This document shows, one piece after another, positions 1-7,351 of a stretch of 12,477 bases of DNA. The notes under the pieces were generated by a model. It was not told the DNA's origin, made no database searches, and was given only the letters and a program-made list of their open reading frames with translations. Made by a program: the position numbers and the translations under genes. How positions within the stretch are numbered: the stretch's first letter is position 1; every line of letters begins with the position of its first letter. Origin of the DNA: Minisyncoccota bacterium (lineage in GTDB: Bacteria; Patescibacteriota; Minisyncoccia; Phycocordibacterales; UBA9973); the NCBI GenBank assembly GCA_017992485.1, contig JAGOOL010000017.1:1-12477 (forward strand), written 5' to 3'.

Positions 1-2792
1 TACGCATACAGAAAGCAGTCGCTTCAGCCTATTCCGCTTGTGGAATTGAGGCAACTGACGATCTTTTTGCTGAAATTGCTTCGGCTGTCGTGGCTGAACT
101 TGAGGCAAATATGCCGGACAACACTCCGCACGTTGAACAGATTCAAAATCTCGTAGAAAAAACTATCGCTAGCAAGGGCCACTTCGAAGTTTCGCGTGCG
201 TACATCTTGTATCGTGCTGAACGCAGCCGCATGCGAGCTGAAAAAGAGAAAGAACTCATTGAGCGCATCGAACGCAATGAAATTCTCGTCCAAAAGAGAA
301 ATGGTGACACTGTCCCATTCAACATCGAAGAAATCCGCAAGGCTATCAACCTCCACTCAGCTGGTCTAGAGGCGTACATCGATGTTGAAGAAGTCATCAA
401 GGCGACAAAACGTAACCTCTACGACGGTATTCCAACTTCTGAGATCAACAAAGCTATCATCATGGCGCTCAAAGCTCGTATTGAACGTGATCATGCGTAC
501 TCACTCGTCGCTGCGCGCTTCCTTTACAACGAGGTCTATCACGCTGTGCTCAATATCAGCGAGCTTGATGCAGACTTTGCCAAGAAATATAAAGAAGGAC
601 TCAAACAACAGATTGAAAAAGGAATTGCGGCAAAGCGTCTCGATCCGCGCATGGCAACCGAATTTGATTTTGCTGCGCTGTCTGGCGCTATTGAACCATC
701 TCGCGATAAACTCTTTTCTTTCCTTGGTGCGCAGACACTTTTCGATCGTTACTTCCTCCGCGACCACGAGCAGCAATTCCTCGAAATGCCACAGTATTTC
801 TGGATGCGTATTGCCATGGGTCTGTCACTTCTCGAAACTGACAAGACTGCTTCTGCTGTAAAAATCTACAATATTATCTCAGCGCTCCGTGTCGTTCCTT
901 CTACTCCGACACTCCTTCACTCTGGAACAACACACCCACAGATGTCATCGTGCTACCTTACAACTGTTGAAGACGACCTAGCTCACATCTTTAAATCAAT
1001 AGGCGACAATGCCCAGCTCGCAAAGTGGTCAGGCGGTGTTGCTAATGACTGGACAAATATCCGTGCTACAAACGCTGTTGTTAAATCAATCAATACCGGT
1101 TCACAAGGCCTCATTCCTTTCCTCAAGATCGTCGACGCAACAACCGCTTCAATCAACCGCTCTGGTAAGCGTCGTGGTGCAACTGTTGTCTATCTCGAAA
1201 CATGGCACCTAGACGTTGAGGAATTCCTTGACCTCCGTAAAAACACTGGCGACGATCGCCGACGCACGCACGATATCAATACTGCCCACTGGATTCCGGA
1301 TCTTTTCATGAAGCGTGTTGAGCAAGATGAAATGTGGACAATGTTCTCACCGGAAGAAGTTCCTGATTTGCACGACCTCTACGGCAAGAAATTCGAAGAG
1401 AAATATATTCAGTATGAAAAAATGGCAGATGAAGGAAAGATCAATCTCTTCAAGCGTGTCCCGGCAAATACACTCTGGAAGAAGATGATCACAATGCTTT
1501 TCGAAACTGGTCATCCATGGATTACGTTCAAAGATCCTTCAAACATTCGCTCTCCACAGGATCATGTTGGTGTTGTTCACAGCTCAAACCTTTGTACTGA
1601 AATCACACTCAATACATCTGCAGAAGAAACAGCTGTTTGTAACCTCGGCTCAGTGAACCTCATCATGCACGTTGTTAACGGTAAACTCGACAAGAAAATG
1701 CTTGAAGAAACTGTCCACACTGGTATGCGTATGCTCGACAATGTTATCGACATTAACTTCTATCCGACAAAAGAGGGCGAGACATCAAACCTCCGCCATC
1801 GCCCAGTTGGTCTCGGTATCATGGGTCTCCAAGATACGCTCTATGCTACAGACATGAGTTTTGATACAGATGAAGCTGTGGCTTTCTCTGATGAAACAAT
1901 GGAATTCATTTCATACCACGCAATCTTGGCTTCTTCTATGCTCGCCAAAGAAAAGGGCTCATACTCAAGTTACAAGGGTTCAAAATGGGATCGCAATATT
2001 TTCCCAATCGACTCGCTCAAGCTCATGGAAGAAGAGCGCGGTATTCCAACAGACGTTGATATGATTTCTCGCATGGATTGGACTCCAGTTCGCGAACACG
2101 TCAAACAGTACGGTATGAGAAATTCTAACTGTATGGCTATTGCACCGACTGCAACAATCGCCAACATTTCCGGTTCACTTCCATCTATCGAACCGATCTA
2201 CAAGAACCTCTACGTCAAGTCTAACTTCTCAGGTGAATTTACTGTTGTAAACCAGTACCTCATCCAAGATCTTCGTCCGCTTGGTCTTTGGAATTCGAAC
2301 ATTACAGAAAAGCTCAAATACTTCGATGGTAGCCTCAAAAACATCCGCGAAATTCCTGAACACCTTCGCAATAAGTACAAGGAAGTTTTCGAAATTGATC
2401 CGATTTGGATAATCAAACACGCTGCGTACCGCGGTAAGTGGATTGATCAATCACAGTCAATCAACATCTTCACGGCTTCTCAGTCAGGTAAAGCGATTGC
2501 TGATGTCTACAAACAGGCTTGGTACATGGGTCTCAAAACTACCTACTACCTCCGAACACTTGGTGCTTCATCTGTTGAAAAATCAACACTCGATATCAAC
2601 AAGATCTACGACAATACTCCAGAAATCGCAAAAGTGGAGATTGATACTCTAGTAGTTCCTAAGCCACAATTCGTCGCTGCTGCCGTCGCAGCTACTGCTA
2701 CAGCTGCCGCCGCATCTGCTGTCGACGACACTGCGGAAGCAAAGCCTGAGATGTATGTGTTTGATGGAGAGATTTGCGAATCCTGTCAGTAG
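1..2792 (+). CDS. nrdA: Ribonucleoside-diphosphate reductase, class I large (alpha) subunit, 5'-truncated by the window
   Basis: Reduces ribonucleoside diphosphates to deoxyribonucleotides together with the NrdB subunit encoded downstream. The frame is open back to base 3, so the GTG at 90 is an internal codon and the true start is upstream. Catalytic residues are visible: first redox Cys in SSCYL (951-953), NLCTE with Asn (1587-1589), thiyl-radical Cys (1593-1595) and Glu (1599-1601), second redox Cys in AVCNLGS (1638-1640), PTATIANISG (about 2142-2171), the radical-transfer Tyr-Tyr (2544-2549), and a C-terminal CESC tail (2775-2786) that would be re-reduced by thioredoxin or glutaredoxin. 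The N-terminus carries two tandem ATP-cone-like modules: one cut by the window edge (to about 230) and a complete one (about 285-540), implying dATP/ATP control of activity. An Ala-rich linker (about 2670-2725) tethers the CESC tail. Family identity is very sure; the exact subclass is inferred from the partner NrdB. Confidence 0.97.
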   Translation, partial: RIQKAVASAYSACGIEATDDLFAEIASAVVAELEANMPDNTPHVEQIQNLVEKTIASKGHFEVSRAYILYRAERSRMRAEKEKELIERIERNEILVQKRNGDTVPFNIEEIRKAINLHSAGLEAYIDVEEVIKATKRNLYDGIPTSEINKAIIMALKARIERDHAYSLVAARFLYNEVYHAVLNISELDADFAKKYKEGLKQQIEKGIAAKRLDPRMATEFDFAALSGAIEPSRDKLFSFLGAQTLFDRYFLRDHEQQFLEMPQYFWMRIAMGLSLLETDKTASAVKIYNIISALRVVPSTPTLLHSGTTHPQMSSCYLTTVEDDLAHIFKSIGDNAQLAKWSGGVANDWTNIRATNAVVKSINTGSQGLIPFLKIVDATTASINRSGKRRGATVVYLETWHLDVEEFLDLRKNTGDDRRRTHDINTAHWIPDLFMKRVEQDEMWTMFSPEEVPDLHDLYGKKFEEKYIQYEKMADEGKINLFKRVPANTLWKKMITMLFETGHPWITFKDPSNIRSPQDHVGVVHSSNLCTEITLNTSAEETAVCNLGSVNLIMHVVNGKLDKKMLEETVHTGMRMLDNVIDINFYPTKEGETSNLRHRPVGLGIMGLQDTLYATDMSFDTDEAVAFSDETMEFISYHAILASSMLAKEKGSYSSYKGSKWDRNIFPIDSLKLMEEERGIPTDVDMISRMDWTPVREHVKQYGMRNSNCMAIAPTATIANISGSLPSIEPIYKNLYVKSNFSGEFTVVNQYLIQDLRPLGLWNSNITEKLKYFDGSLKNIREIPEHLRNKYKEVFEIDPIWIIKHAAYRGKWIDQSQSINIFTASQSGKAIADVYKQAWYMGLKTTYYLRTLGASSVEKSTLDINKIYDNTPEIAKVEIDTLVVPKPQFVAAAVAATATAAAASAVDDTAEAKPEMYVFDGEICESCQ

Positions 2793-2820
2793 TTTCTCCC
2801 TGTGCTATGAGAAATAAAAA

Positions 2821-2848
2821 AGGCCGTCCCGAAATGGGCGGCTTTTTT
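2821..2848. terminator. Bidirectional intrinsic terminator between nrdA and the convergent gene
   Basis: GCCGTCC (2823-2829) pairs with GGGCGGC (2836-2842), with one G-U pair. The hairpin is followed by six T (2843-2848) on + and preceded by an A run that serves as the T tract on -. It overlaps the stop codon of the convergent gene at 2847-2849. Confidence 0.85.
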
Positions 2849-3431
2849 ACGGGCAGGCAGTAATTTTCTCTGCTCTATTTAAATGAATGATCATAGGGAA
2901 ATAATCTCCGTTTTCACCTAATTCAGCATTTGGAAATACTTCCTTTACCTTCAAGTGGTACTTTTTAACTGCTCTCGTGTGGTCATCTGCCGATCCACCA
3001 TCTCTGGTGAAAAAAAATATAAATATTTTCTTAAGCTTTGGCAACATAAACAGCTGGTTAAAGAGTGCGCTGATCAACGTATCGTCAAAGTGGAGCGCAT
3101 GATGGGGGTCCTTTGTACCTAGATAAAATTCAGTCAATTCACTAAAAGATTCAAGTCCGGGCAGTGTGTACAAACGATTGGTATTGATTTCGAGACTGCG
3201 TGGCTGCAATTCTCTTAATCTGTCTCGGTAATAGAGCCAGTTATTATTGTTAAAATTGTCACCCGGGTTTCCATATAGATAGATTCTTTTCTCTTGAGTC
3301 CATGTCGGATAGCTCGACAATTTTTCCAGAATCTCTTCTGTTTTTTGATGAATGAGTTCTTTTGAGAGTATGCTCTCAATTTGTTCTTCGGTCAGAAATT
3401 GACGTATTTCAGCGAGTTTCAGTTTTTTCAT
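2847..3431 (-). CDS. Hypothetical 194-aa protein with leucine-rich-repeat-like middle section
   Basis: I do not recognise this family. The protein is soluble-looking, with no signal peptide or membrane helix. Residues 1-40 are charged and probably helical (KLAEIRQFLTEEQIESIL). An Asn-rich turn (NNNNW) follows at about 61-65. Residues about 78-145 read like two or three irregular leucine-rich repeats (LEINTNRLYTLPGL, ELTEFYLG, LPKLKKIFIF), which could mean a protein-binding surface. The C-terminus ends in ACP. The gene lies on the opposite strand between nrdA and nrdB and looks more A/T-rich than either, which would fit a later insertion into the nrd locus. It has its own TTGACA-17-TATAGT promoter 17 nt from the ATG, so it is probably expressed, but no Shine-Dalgarno sequence is seen. 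Reality of the gene is likely; function is unknown. Confidence 0.75.
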   Translation of the reverse strand: MKKLKLAEIRQFLTEEQIESILSKELIHQKTEEILEKLSSYPTWTQEKRIYLYGNPGDNFNNNNWLYYRDRLRELQPRSLEINTNRLYTLPGLESFSELTEFYLGTKDPHHALHFDDTLISALFNQLFMLPKLKKIFIFFFTRDGGSADDHTRAVKKYHLKVKEVFPNAELGENGDYFPMIIHLNRAEKITACP

Positions 3432-3448
3432 GTCGATTTTTTTTCTTG

Positions 3449-3477
3449 ACTATATAATTCTTTACCATAAGTGTCAA
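3449..3477 (-). promoter_or_regulatory. Sigma70-type promoter for the 194-aa hypothetical gene
   Basis: Read on the - strand: perfect -35 TTGACA (3472-3477), 17-nt spacer, -10 TATAGT (3449-3454). Transcription should start near 3442, giving a leader of only about 11 nt before the ATG at 3431. Confidence 0.75.
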
Positions 3478-3515
3478 TGGCATCAAATACGCTGTTCATT
3501 TCCCAAAAACCACTA

Positions 3516-3524
3516 TGGTATACT
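3516..3524 (+). promoter_or_regulatory. Extended -10 promoter of nrdB, predicting a leaderless mRNA
   Basis: TGGTATACT is an extended -10 (TG-N-TATACT). Only seven bases separate it from the ATG at 3532, so the expected transcription start falls on or next to the start codon. The -35 region is weak (TTCATT at 3495-3500, 18-nt spacing). No perfect NrdR-box pair is visible. Confidence 0.6.
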
Positions 3525-3531
3525 GATTCAC

Positions 3532-4539
3532 ATGGCACAAGAAGATAAAACAATTCTCAACAACAGTTCGACTGATCCGAACAAAATTTTACCAATGAAA
3601 TATAAGTGGGCACGCACGCACTACAAGAACGGCGTCGCCAACAACTGGACACCTGAAGAGGTGAACATGCAGAAAGACTTTGAGACTTGGAAGAATCCAA
3701 AGGGTCTCAGTGACGAAGAGCGTCGCCTCATTATGTGGAACATGGGATTTTTTTCTACTGCTGAATCGCTCACTGCAAACAACATCGTACTCGCTATCTA
3801 CAAGCACATTACGAACCCTGAATGCCGCCAGTACCTCCTCCGTCAGGCCTACGAAGAAGCTGTACACACTGACACCTTCATCTACTGTTGTGATACGCTC
3901 TCACTCGATCCGGATGAGGTCTACACGATGTATACAAAGATCCCGTCAATCAAAGACAAGGATGATTTTGTTGTCGACATGACCAAGTCCATCTTTGATG
4001 ATAATTTCAAGACTGATTCAACTGAAAATATTCAGAAATTCGTCCACGACCTCATCGGCTACTACGTTATCATGGAAGGAATTTTCTTTTACGCTGGTTT
4101 CGTTATGATGCTGTCATTCCTTCGCCAAAATAAAATGGTTGGTGTTGGGGAGCAATTCCAATTCATTCTCCGTGACGAATCGGTGCACCTCGCTTTCGGT
4201 ACAGATCTCATCAATGAAATCAAGGCTGAAAATCCGGCAATCTGGACAGATGAATTCAAGAAAGACGTTACAGATAAAATCAAGCGCGCAGTTGAGCTCG
4301 AAGTTGCGTATGCGAACGACTGTTTGCCTCGCGGTATTCTTGGACTCAATGCGCCGACAGTGAAAGAGTATATCGAATACATTGCTGATCGTCGTCTCGA
4401 ACGCATCGGTCTTACCAAGGTGTACGGTAGTGAAAATCCATTCCCATGGATGAGTGAGATTATTGACCTCAAGAAAGAAAAGAACTTCTTTGAGACTCGT
4501 GTTACGGAGTACAAGACAGGAGAAATTAAATGGGACTAA
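3532..4539 (+). CDS. nrdB: Ribonucleoside-diphosphate reductase small (beta) subunit, class Ic-like (Phe at the radical-tyrosine position)
   Basis: Ferritin-like R2 subunit, 335 aa, which generates the oxidant that starts catalysis in NrdA. Metal ligands are all visible: E78 (AES), E109 and H112 (EEAVH), E182 (IMEGIFFYAGF), E216 and H219 (RDESVH). The position four residues after the first His, Tyr122 in E. coli R2, is Phe (F116), and the first ligand is Glu rather than Asp. Both are the hallmarks of class Ic R2 from Chlamydia trachomatis (E89, F127), and every ligand here is offset from that protein by exactly 11. Class Ic uses a Mn(IV)/Fe(III) centre instead of a tyrosyl radical, so that chemistry is inferred. 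A C-terminal Tyr (TEYKTG) is available for radical transfer. The ATG at 3532 was chosen over 3430 because it follows the promoter and the upstream extension is not NrdB-like. Confidence 0.97.
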   Translation: MAQEDKTILNNSSTDPNKILPMKYKWARTHYKNGVANNWTPEEVNMQKDFETWKNPKGLSDEERRLIMWNMGFFSTAESLTANNIVLAIYKHITNPECRQYLLRQAYEEAVHTDTFIYCCDTLSLDPDEVYTMYTKIPSIKDKDDFVVDMTKSIFDDNFKTDSTENIQKFVHDLIGYYVIMEGIFFYAGFVMMLSFLRQNKMVGVGEQFQFILRDESVHLAFGTDLINEIKAENPAIWTDEFKKDVTDKIKRAVELEVAYANDCLPRGILGLNAPTVKEYIEYIADRRLERIGLTKVYGSENPFPWMSEIIDLKKEKNFFETRVTEYKTGEIKWD

Positions 4540-4573
4540 GGACGCTCGATAAATATCTCGCTTAAAGTAAAAG

Positions 4574-4599
4574 AAAAGTCCCTCAAATGAGGGACTTTT
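4574..4599. terminator. Bidirectional intrinsic terminator between nrdB and the surface-protein gene
   Basis: A perfect 11-bp stem (4574-4584 with 4589-4599) has loop AAAT. Four A on the left arm and four T on the right arm make it usable from both strands by the two convergent genes. Confidence 0.85.
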
Positions 4600-4615
4600 C
4601 TAATTGTAATTTGTA

Positions 4616-7183
4616 TTACTTAGTTGTTGGCCAGCGGCTTGGAGGAAGTGGTGCTGAGACTACTTCATCATTGCGGCGGCGTCCGAAAGCGAGCATGGCA
4701 AGGAGGATGATGAGGATCGCAACGAGGAACCAAATGATTCCGCCGCCGAATCCTGCACCGAATACTCCAGCGAGCATACCGTTTGAAGTTGTGCCTATCA
4801 TAACTTCTGCAGTAACGTTTTCACGTTCACCTGAGAGGGTATTGAGGTAACTTGCTTCAGCGTGGACAACGAAGCTCTTTGAACGAGTATCGTTTGCAAC
4901 ACGAGCTGTAACAGTGATGCTCTTTGAGTCACCGGCAGCAAGACTAGAGAAACTGAACGTTACGCTATTTGTAGCGAACGAGAGTTCTCCTGTGCTTGTA
5001 GAAGTGAGCGCAAGGTCCATAGGTGCACTAATCGTCATCTTTACATTCTTGAGTGAGCGATTGCTCTTGTTCTCGAGTGTAATGATGTATGAGACAAGGT
5101 CGTCGCGGCTAACATCACGCTTTGAAGCATTGATCTTGAGGCTCGCAAGAGTACTTGTTCCGACACCGTAGTCGTAACCACCACCAGTATTTGTGTAAAT
5201 GATGATCGGTGGCTGAGTTGGGTTAGTTGGATAATAAGGTGGTTCTACCGGCTGCACTGGCACATAGGCATTTGTGTTGGTGATGAATGAGAGAACATTT
5301 CCGCAGTTCTGTCCGTACTGGTTTGAAGCACATGTCTGGAATGTGTAGACAGTGTTTGGCTGAAGGTTCGAGAGGAATGCGTTGACTGACTGTGCTGAAG
5401 TGATAGATGACTGAGATGGGTATGCTACATAGTTCGTATTACCGTTCATACCGTAGTTGAAGGTAACTTGCGTTGTTGTACTGTTGTTGCCAGGATTAAC
5501 GAATCCAAAGATAACAGCTGTTGTTGAAGTGACGTTGCTTGAAGATGTTGTCGTTGCTGTTGGAGCAGAACCTGTTGTTCCACAGTTGTAGGTACAACCA
5601 CCACAGTTTGATGTACATCCGCCGCCGCAGTTGCTTGTACAACCACCACAGTTAGTAGTACAACCTGCTGATTGCGTCAAGAAAGTGTACACACTACCAC
5701 AGTCGTTACCACGTGCGCTTGAAGCACAGACACGGTATGAGTATTCAGTATTTGCCTGAAGACCATTTACATACTGTGAGACAGGGCCGTTGCCGACACT
5801 AAATGAAACATGGTTAGTGGTGATATTAGTTGCACCATTAACACCGTATTCAAACCAGAAGTATGTGTGTGAACCGTTTGAGTTAACAGTACCAGCGAGC
5901 GTGACATCATTTTGAGTTACATTGTTTGCCGCACCTGTTGTGGCAACTGGCGGAAGACCAGGAACGTAGTTGATTTCATTTGTATCATTTGCTGATGAAC
6001 AACCTGGATCAGAAGGGAAGTCTGTAAGTCCATCGTTGTCATTGTCAGCGCCGTCATTACAAGCGTACGTAACCGGAGCTACGTTTGTTTCATTTGTATC
6101 ATTTGCTGATGAACAACCTGGATCAGACGGGAAGTCTGTAAGTCCATCGTTGTCATTGTCAGCGCCGTCGTTACAAGCGTACGTAACTGGAGCGGCAACT
6201 GTACGGAAACTAATAGTCGGAGCACCAGCAACAGTGACGCCAGAAGCGTTTACTGCATATGCACGGAAGAAGTAGGTAGTGTTAGGAGTAAGACCAGTAA
6301 GGTTGCCAGAAAAGCTTCCTGAAGTAGTCTGTGATCCTGAAACACTAAGTGTGTTACTGAGCGAGATGCTGTTTGTACCCCACTTGAAGTAGCGTGCACT
6401 TGCAGTTGTGTTGCTCATTGCAATGTGTGCAGTAAGTGTCGCAGAGTTCTGCGTAACATTTGATTGTGACAAAGTTATCACTGTCATTGATGCGACTGGA
6501 GCTGCCGCTGTCGTGAAATAGTTCACTGAAGCATTTGCAACAATAGAGCGGCCGGCTTGTGTGCCAACTGCCTGGTAGTAGTAGGTTGTATTCGCTTGCA
6601 AACCGCTTACATTTGCAGTGAAGTTGTTACTGCCGACGGCAAAAGACTGTGGGTTTGTCATCTGGTTCAAGTTGCTTGAACTTGTTCCATATTTGAACCA
6701 AACAGTTGGACCAATAAGGGTAGCGTTGTAGTTACCAGTAAGTGTCGCTGCCGATGTCGTTACACCAGAGCTCGAAAGCGTCGTTAGTGTGAGCGTCGGG
6801 TTCTGTGCTACTGCTGTTGTGAATGACAAGACAACAGGACTGACTGTGCCACCATAAAAGTTAGAACCGACTGCTTTGAAGTAGTAGGTTGTATTTGGTG
6901 TAAGTCCACTAAGTGTGTGGGTAAAGGTTCCTGAACCCGTACCGCGGTTAACTGGGTTAACTGACTGAGTAAGACTTGAGGCTGACGTACCAAACATGAT
7001 CCATGTTGATGTCGTCGCACCGTTCGCGTTGAAGTAACCTGTTACGGTAACGGTTGTTGCTGTCGGTGTACCGGCACTCAAAGTAGTGATTGTCGGTGCG
7101 CTTGCAGCGAAGCTTGTTATAGGGAAAGCACCCAAAATCAAAAGGGTAACAATGCCACTGATTGTTTTAATCATTTTTTGCAT
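4616..7183 (-). CDS. Secreted, membrane-anchored surface protein with FN3-like repeats, Asp-rich repeats, Cys ladder and DUF11-like domain (855 aa)
   Basis: Signal peptide at 1-26 (hydrophobic core, FAASA cleavage). Fibronectin-III-like domains follow at about 29-123, 129-225 and 233-328, each with the 'GLTPNTTYYF+A' strand motif. Then come two near-identical 38-residue Asp/Asn-rich units (335-372, 373-410; NDGADNDNDGLTD) that look like thrombospondin-type-3 calcium-binding repeats. A fourth FN3-like domain (about 415-503) leads to four C-x3-C units (508-534), a fifth FN3-like domain (about 541-636), a Pro/Tyr-rich linker (640-672) and a DUF11-like beta domain (about 679-797). One membrane helix (815-833) is followed by GRRR and a short cytoplasmic tail. 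This predicts an extracellular stalk or adhesin held by its C-terminus. An alternative start at 7174 (second ATG) is possible. No catalytic domain is seen, and the ligand is unknown. Confidence 0.9.
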   Translation of the reverse strand: MQKMIKTISGIVTLLILGAFPITSFAASAPTITTLSAGTPTATTVTVTGYFNANGATTSTWIMFGTSASSLTQSVNPVNRGTGSGTFTHTLSGLTPNTTYYFKAVGSNFYGGTVSPVVLSFTTAVAQNPTLTLTTLSSSGVTTSAATLTGNYNATLIGPTVWFKYGTSSSNLNQMTNPQSFAVGSNNFTANVSGLQANTTYYYQAVGTQAGRSIVANASVNYFTTAAAPVASMTVITLSQSNVTQNSATLTAHIAMSNTTASARYFKWGTNSISLSNTLSVSGSQTTSGSFSGNLTGLTPNTTYFFRAYAVNASGVTVAGAPTISFRTVAAPVTYACNDGADNDNDGLTDFPSDPGCSSANDTNETNVAPVTYACNDGADNDNDGLTDFPSDPGCSSANDTNEINYVPGLPPVATTGAANNVTQNDVTLAGTVNSNGSHTYFWFEYGVNGATNITTNHVSFSVGNGPVSQYVNGLQANTEYSYRVCASSARGNDCGSVYTFLTQSAGCTTNCGGCTSNCGGGCTSNCGGCTYNCGTTGSAPTATTTSSSNVTSTTAVIFGFVNPGNNSTTTQVTFNYGMNGNTNYVAYPSQSSITSAQSVNAFLSNLQPNTVYTFQTCASNQYGQNCGNVLSFITNTNAYVPVQPVEPPYYPTNPTQPPIIIYTNTGGGYDYGVGTSTLASLKINASKRDVSRDDLVSYIITLENKSNRSLKNVKMTISAPMDLALTSTSTGELSFATNSVTFSFSSLAAGDSKSITVTARVANDTRSKSFVVHAEASYLNTLSGERENVTAEVMIGTTSNGMLAGVFGAGFGGGIIWFLVAILIILLAMLAFGRRRNDEVVSAPLPPSRWPTTK
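5974..6194 (-). repeat. Tandem 114-bp duplication inside the surface-protein gene
   Basis: Two copies (5974-6080 and 6088-6194) are offset by exactly 114 bp and differ at only about four positions over roughly 107 aligned bases. They encode the two 38-residue Asp/Asn-rich units. The near-identity at third codon positions indicates a recent or gene-converted duplication. Confidence 0.92.
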
Positions 7184-7220
7184 AAGATAGTGATAATTAA
7201 GCGTTTATAAATCTACCAGT

Positions 7221-7249
7221 ATCTTATCACAATACTAGACAAATGTCAA
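7221..7249 (-). promoter_or_regulatory. Promoter of the FN3-like surface-protein gene
   Basis: On the - strand: TTGACA (7244-7249), 17-nt spacer, TAAGAT (7221-7226). The predicted start near 7214 leaves a leader of about 30 nt. No Shine-Dalgarno sequence precedes either candidate ATG. Confidence 0.75.
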
Positions 7250-7268
7250 GGGGTGAGGCGATGTGTGC

Positions 7269-7296
7269 TTGACAAAAGGTGTAAAAGTGCTATTAT
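7269..7296 (+). promoter_or_regulatory. Promoter of the 502-aa secreted-protein gene
   Basis: TTGACA (7269-7274), 16-nt spacer, TATTAT (7291-7296) with an extended -10 TG (TGCTATTAT). It is divergent from the surface-protein promoter in the same 168-bp intergenic region. The leader would be about 50 nt, rich in A and C, without a Shine-Dalgarno sequence. Confidence 0.6.
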
Positions 7297-7351
7297 ATAG
7301 GTAATAAAATCATTCGTTTAAATAACCCCAAAAACAAACAAATATAACCTC

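Noticed and set aside
90..92. GTG as the start of nrdA
   Set aside because: The frame is open to base 3 and the upstream residues continue an ATP-cone-like fold, so this is an internal Val codon.
3505..3530. NrdR box near nrdB
   Set aside because: CCACTATGGTATACTG only loosely resembles half of the NrdR consensus, and no second box at the usual spacing is seen.
3430..3531. Upstream ATG extending NrdB by 34 residues
   Set aside because: The extension is not NrdB-like, overlaps the divergent promoter, and would precede the predicted transcription start.
5970..6275. Open frame on + opposite the Asp-rich repeats
   Set aside because: An antisense shadow of the tandem duplication in the surface-protein gene; the - strand frame has signal peptide, domains and promoter.
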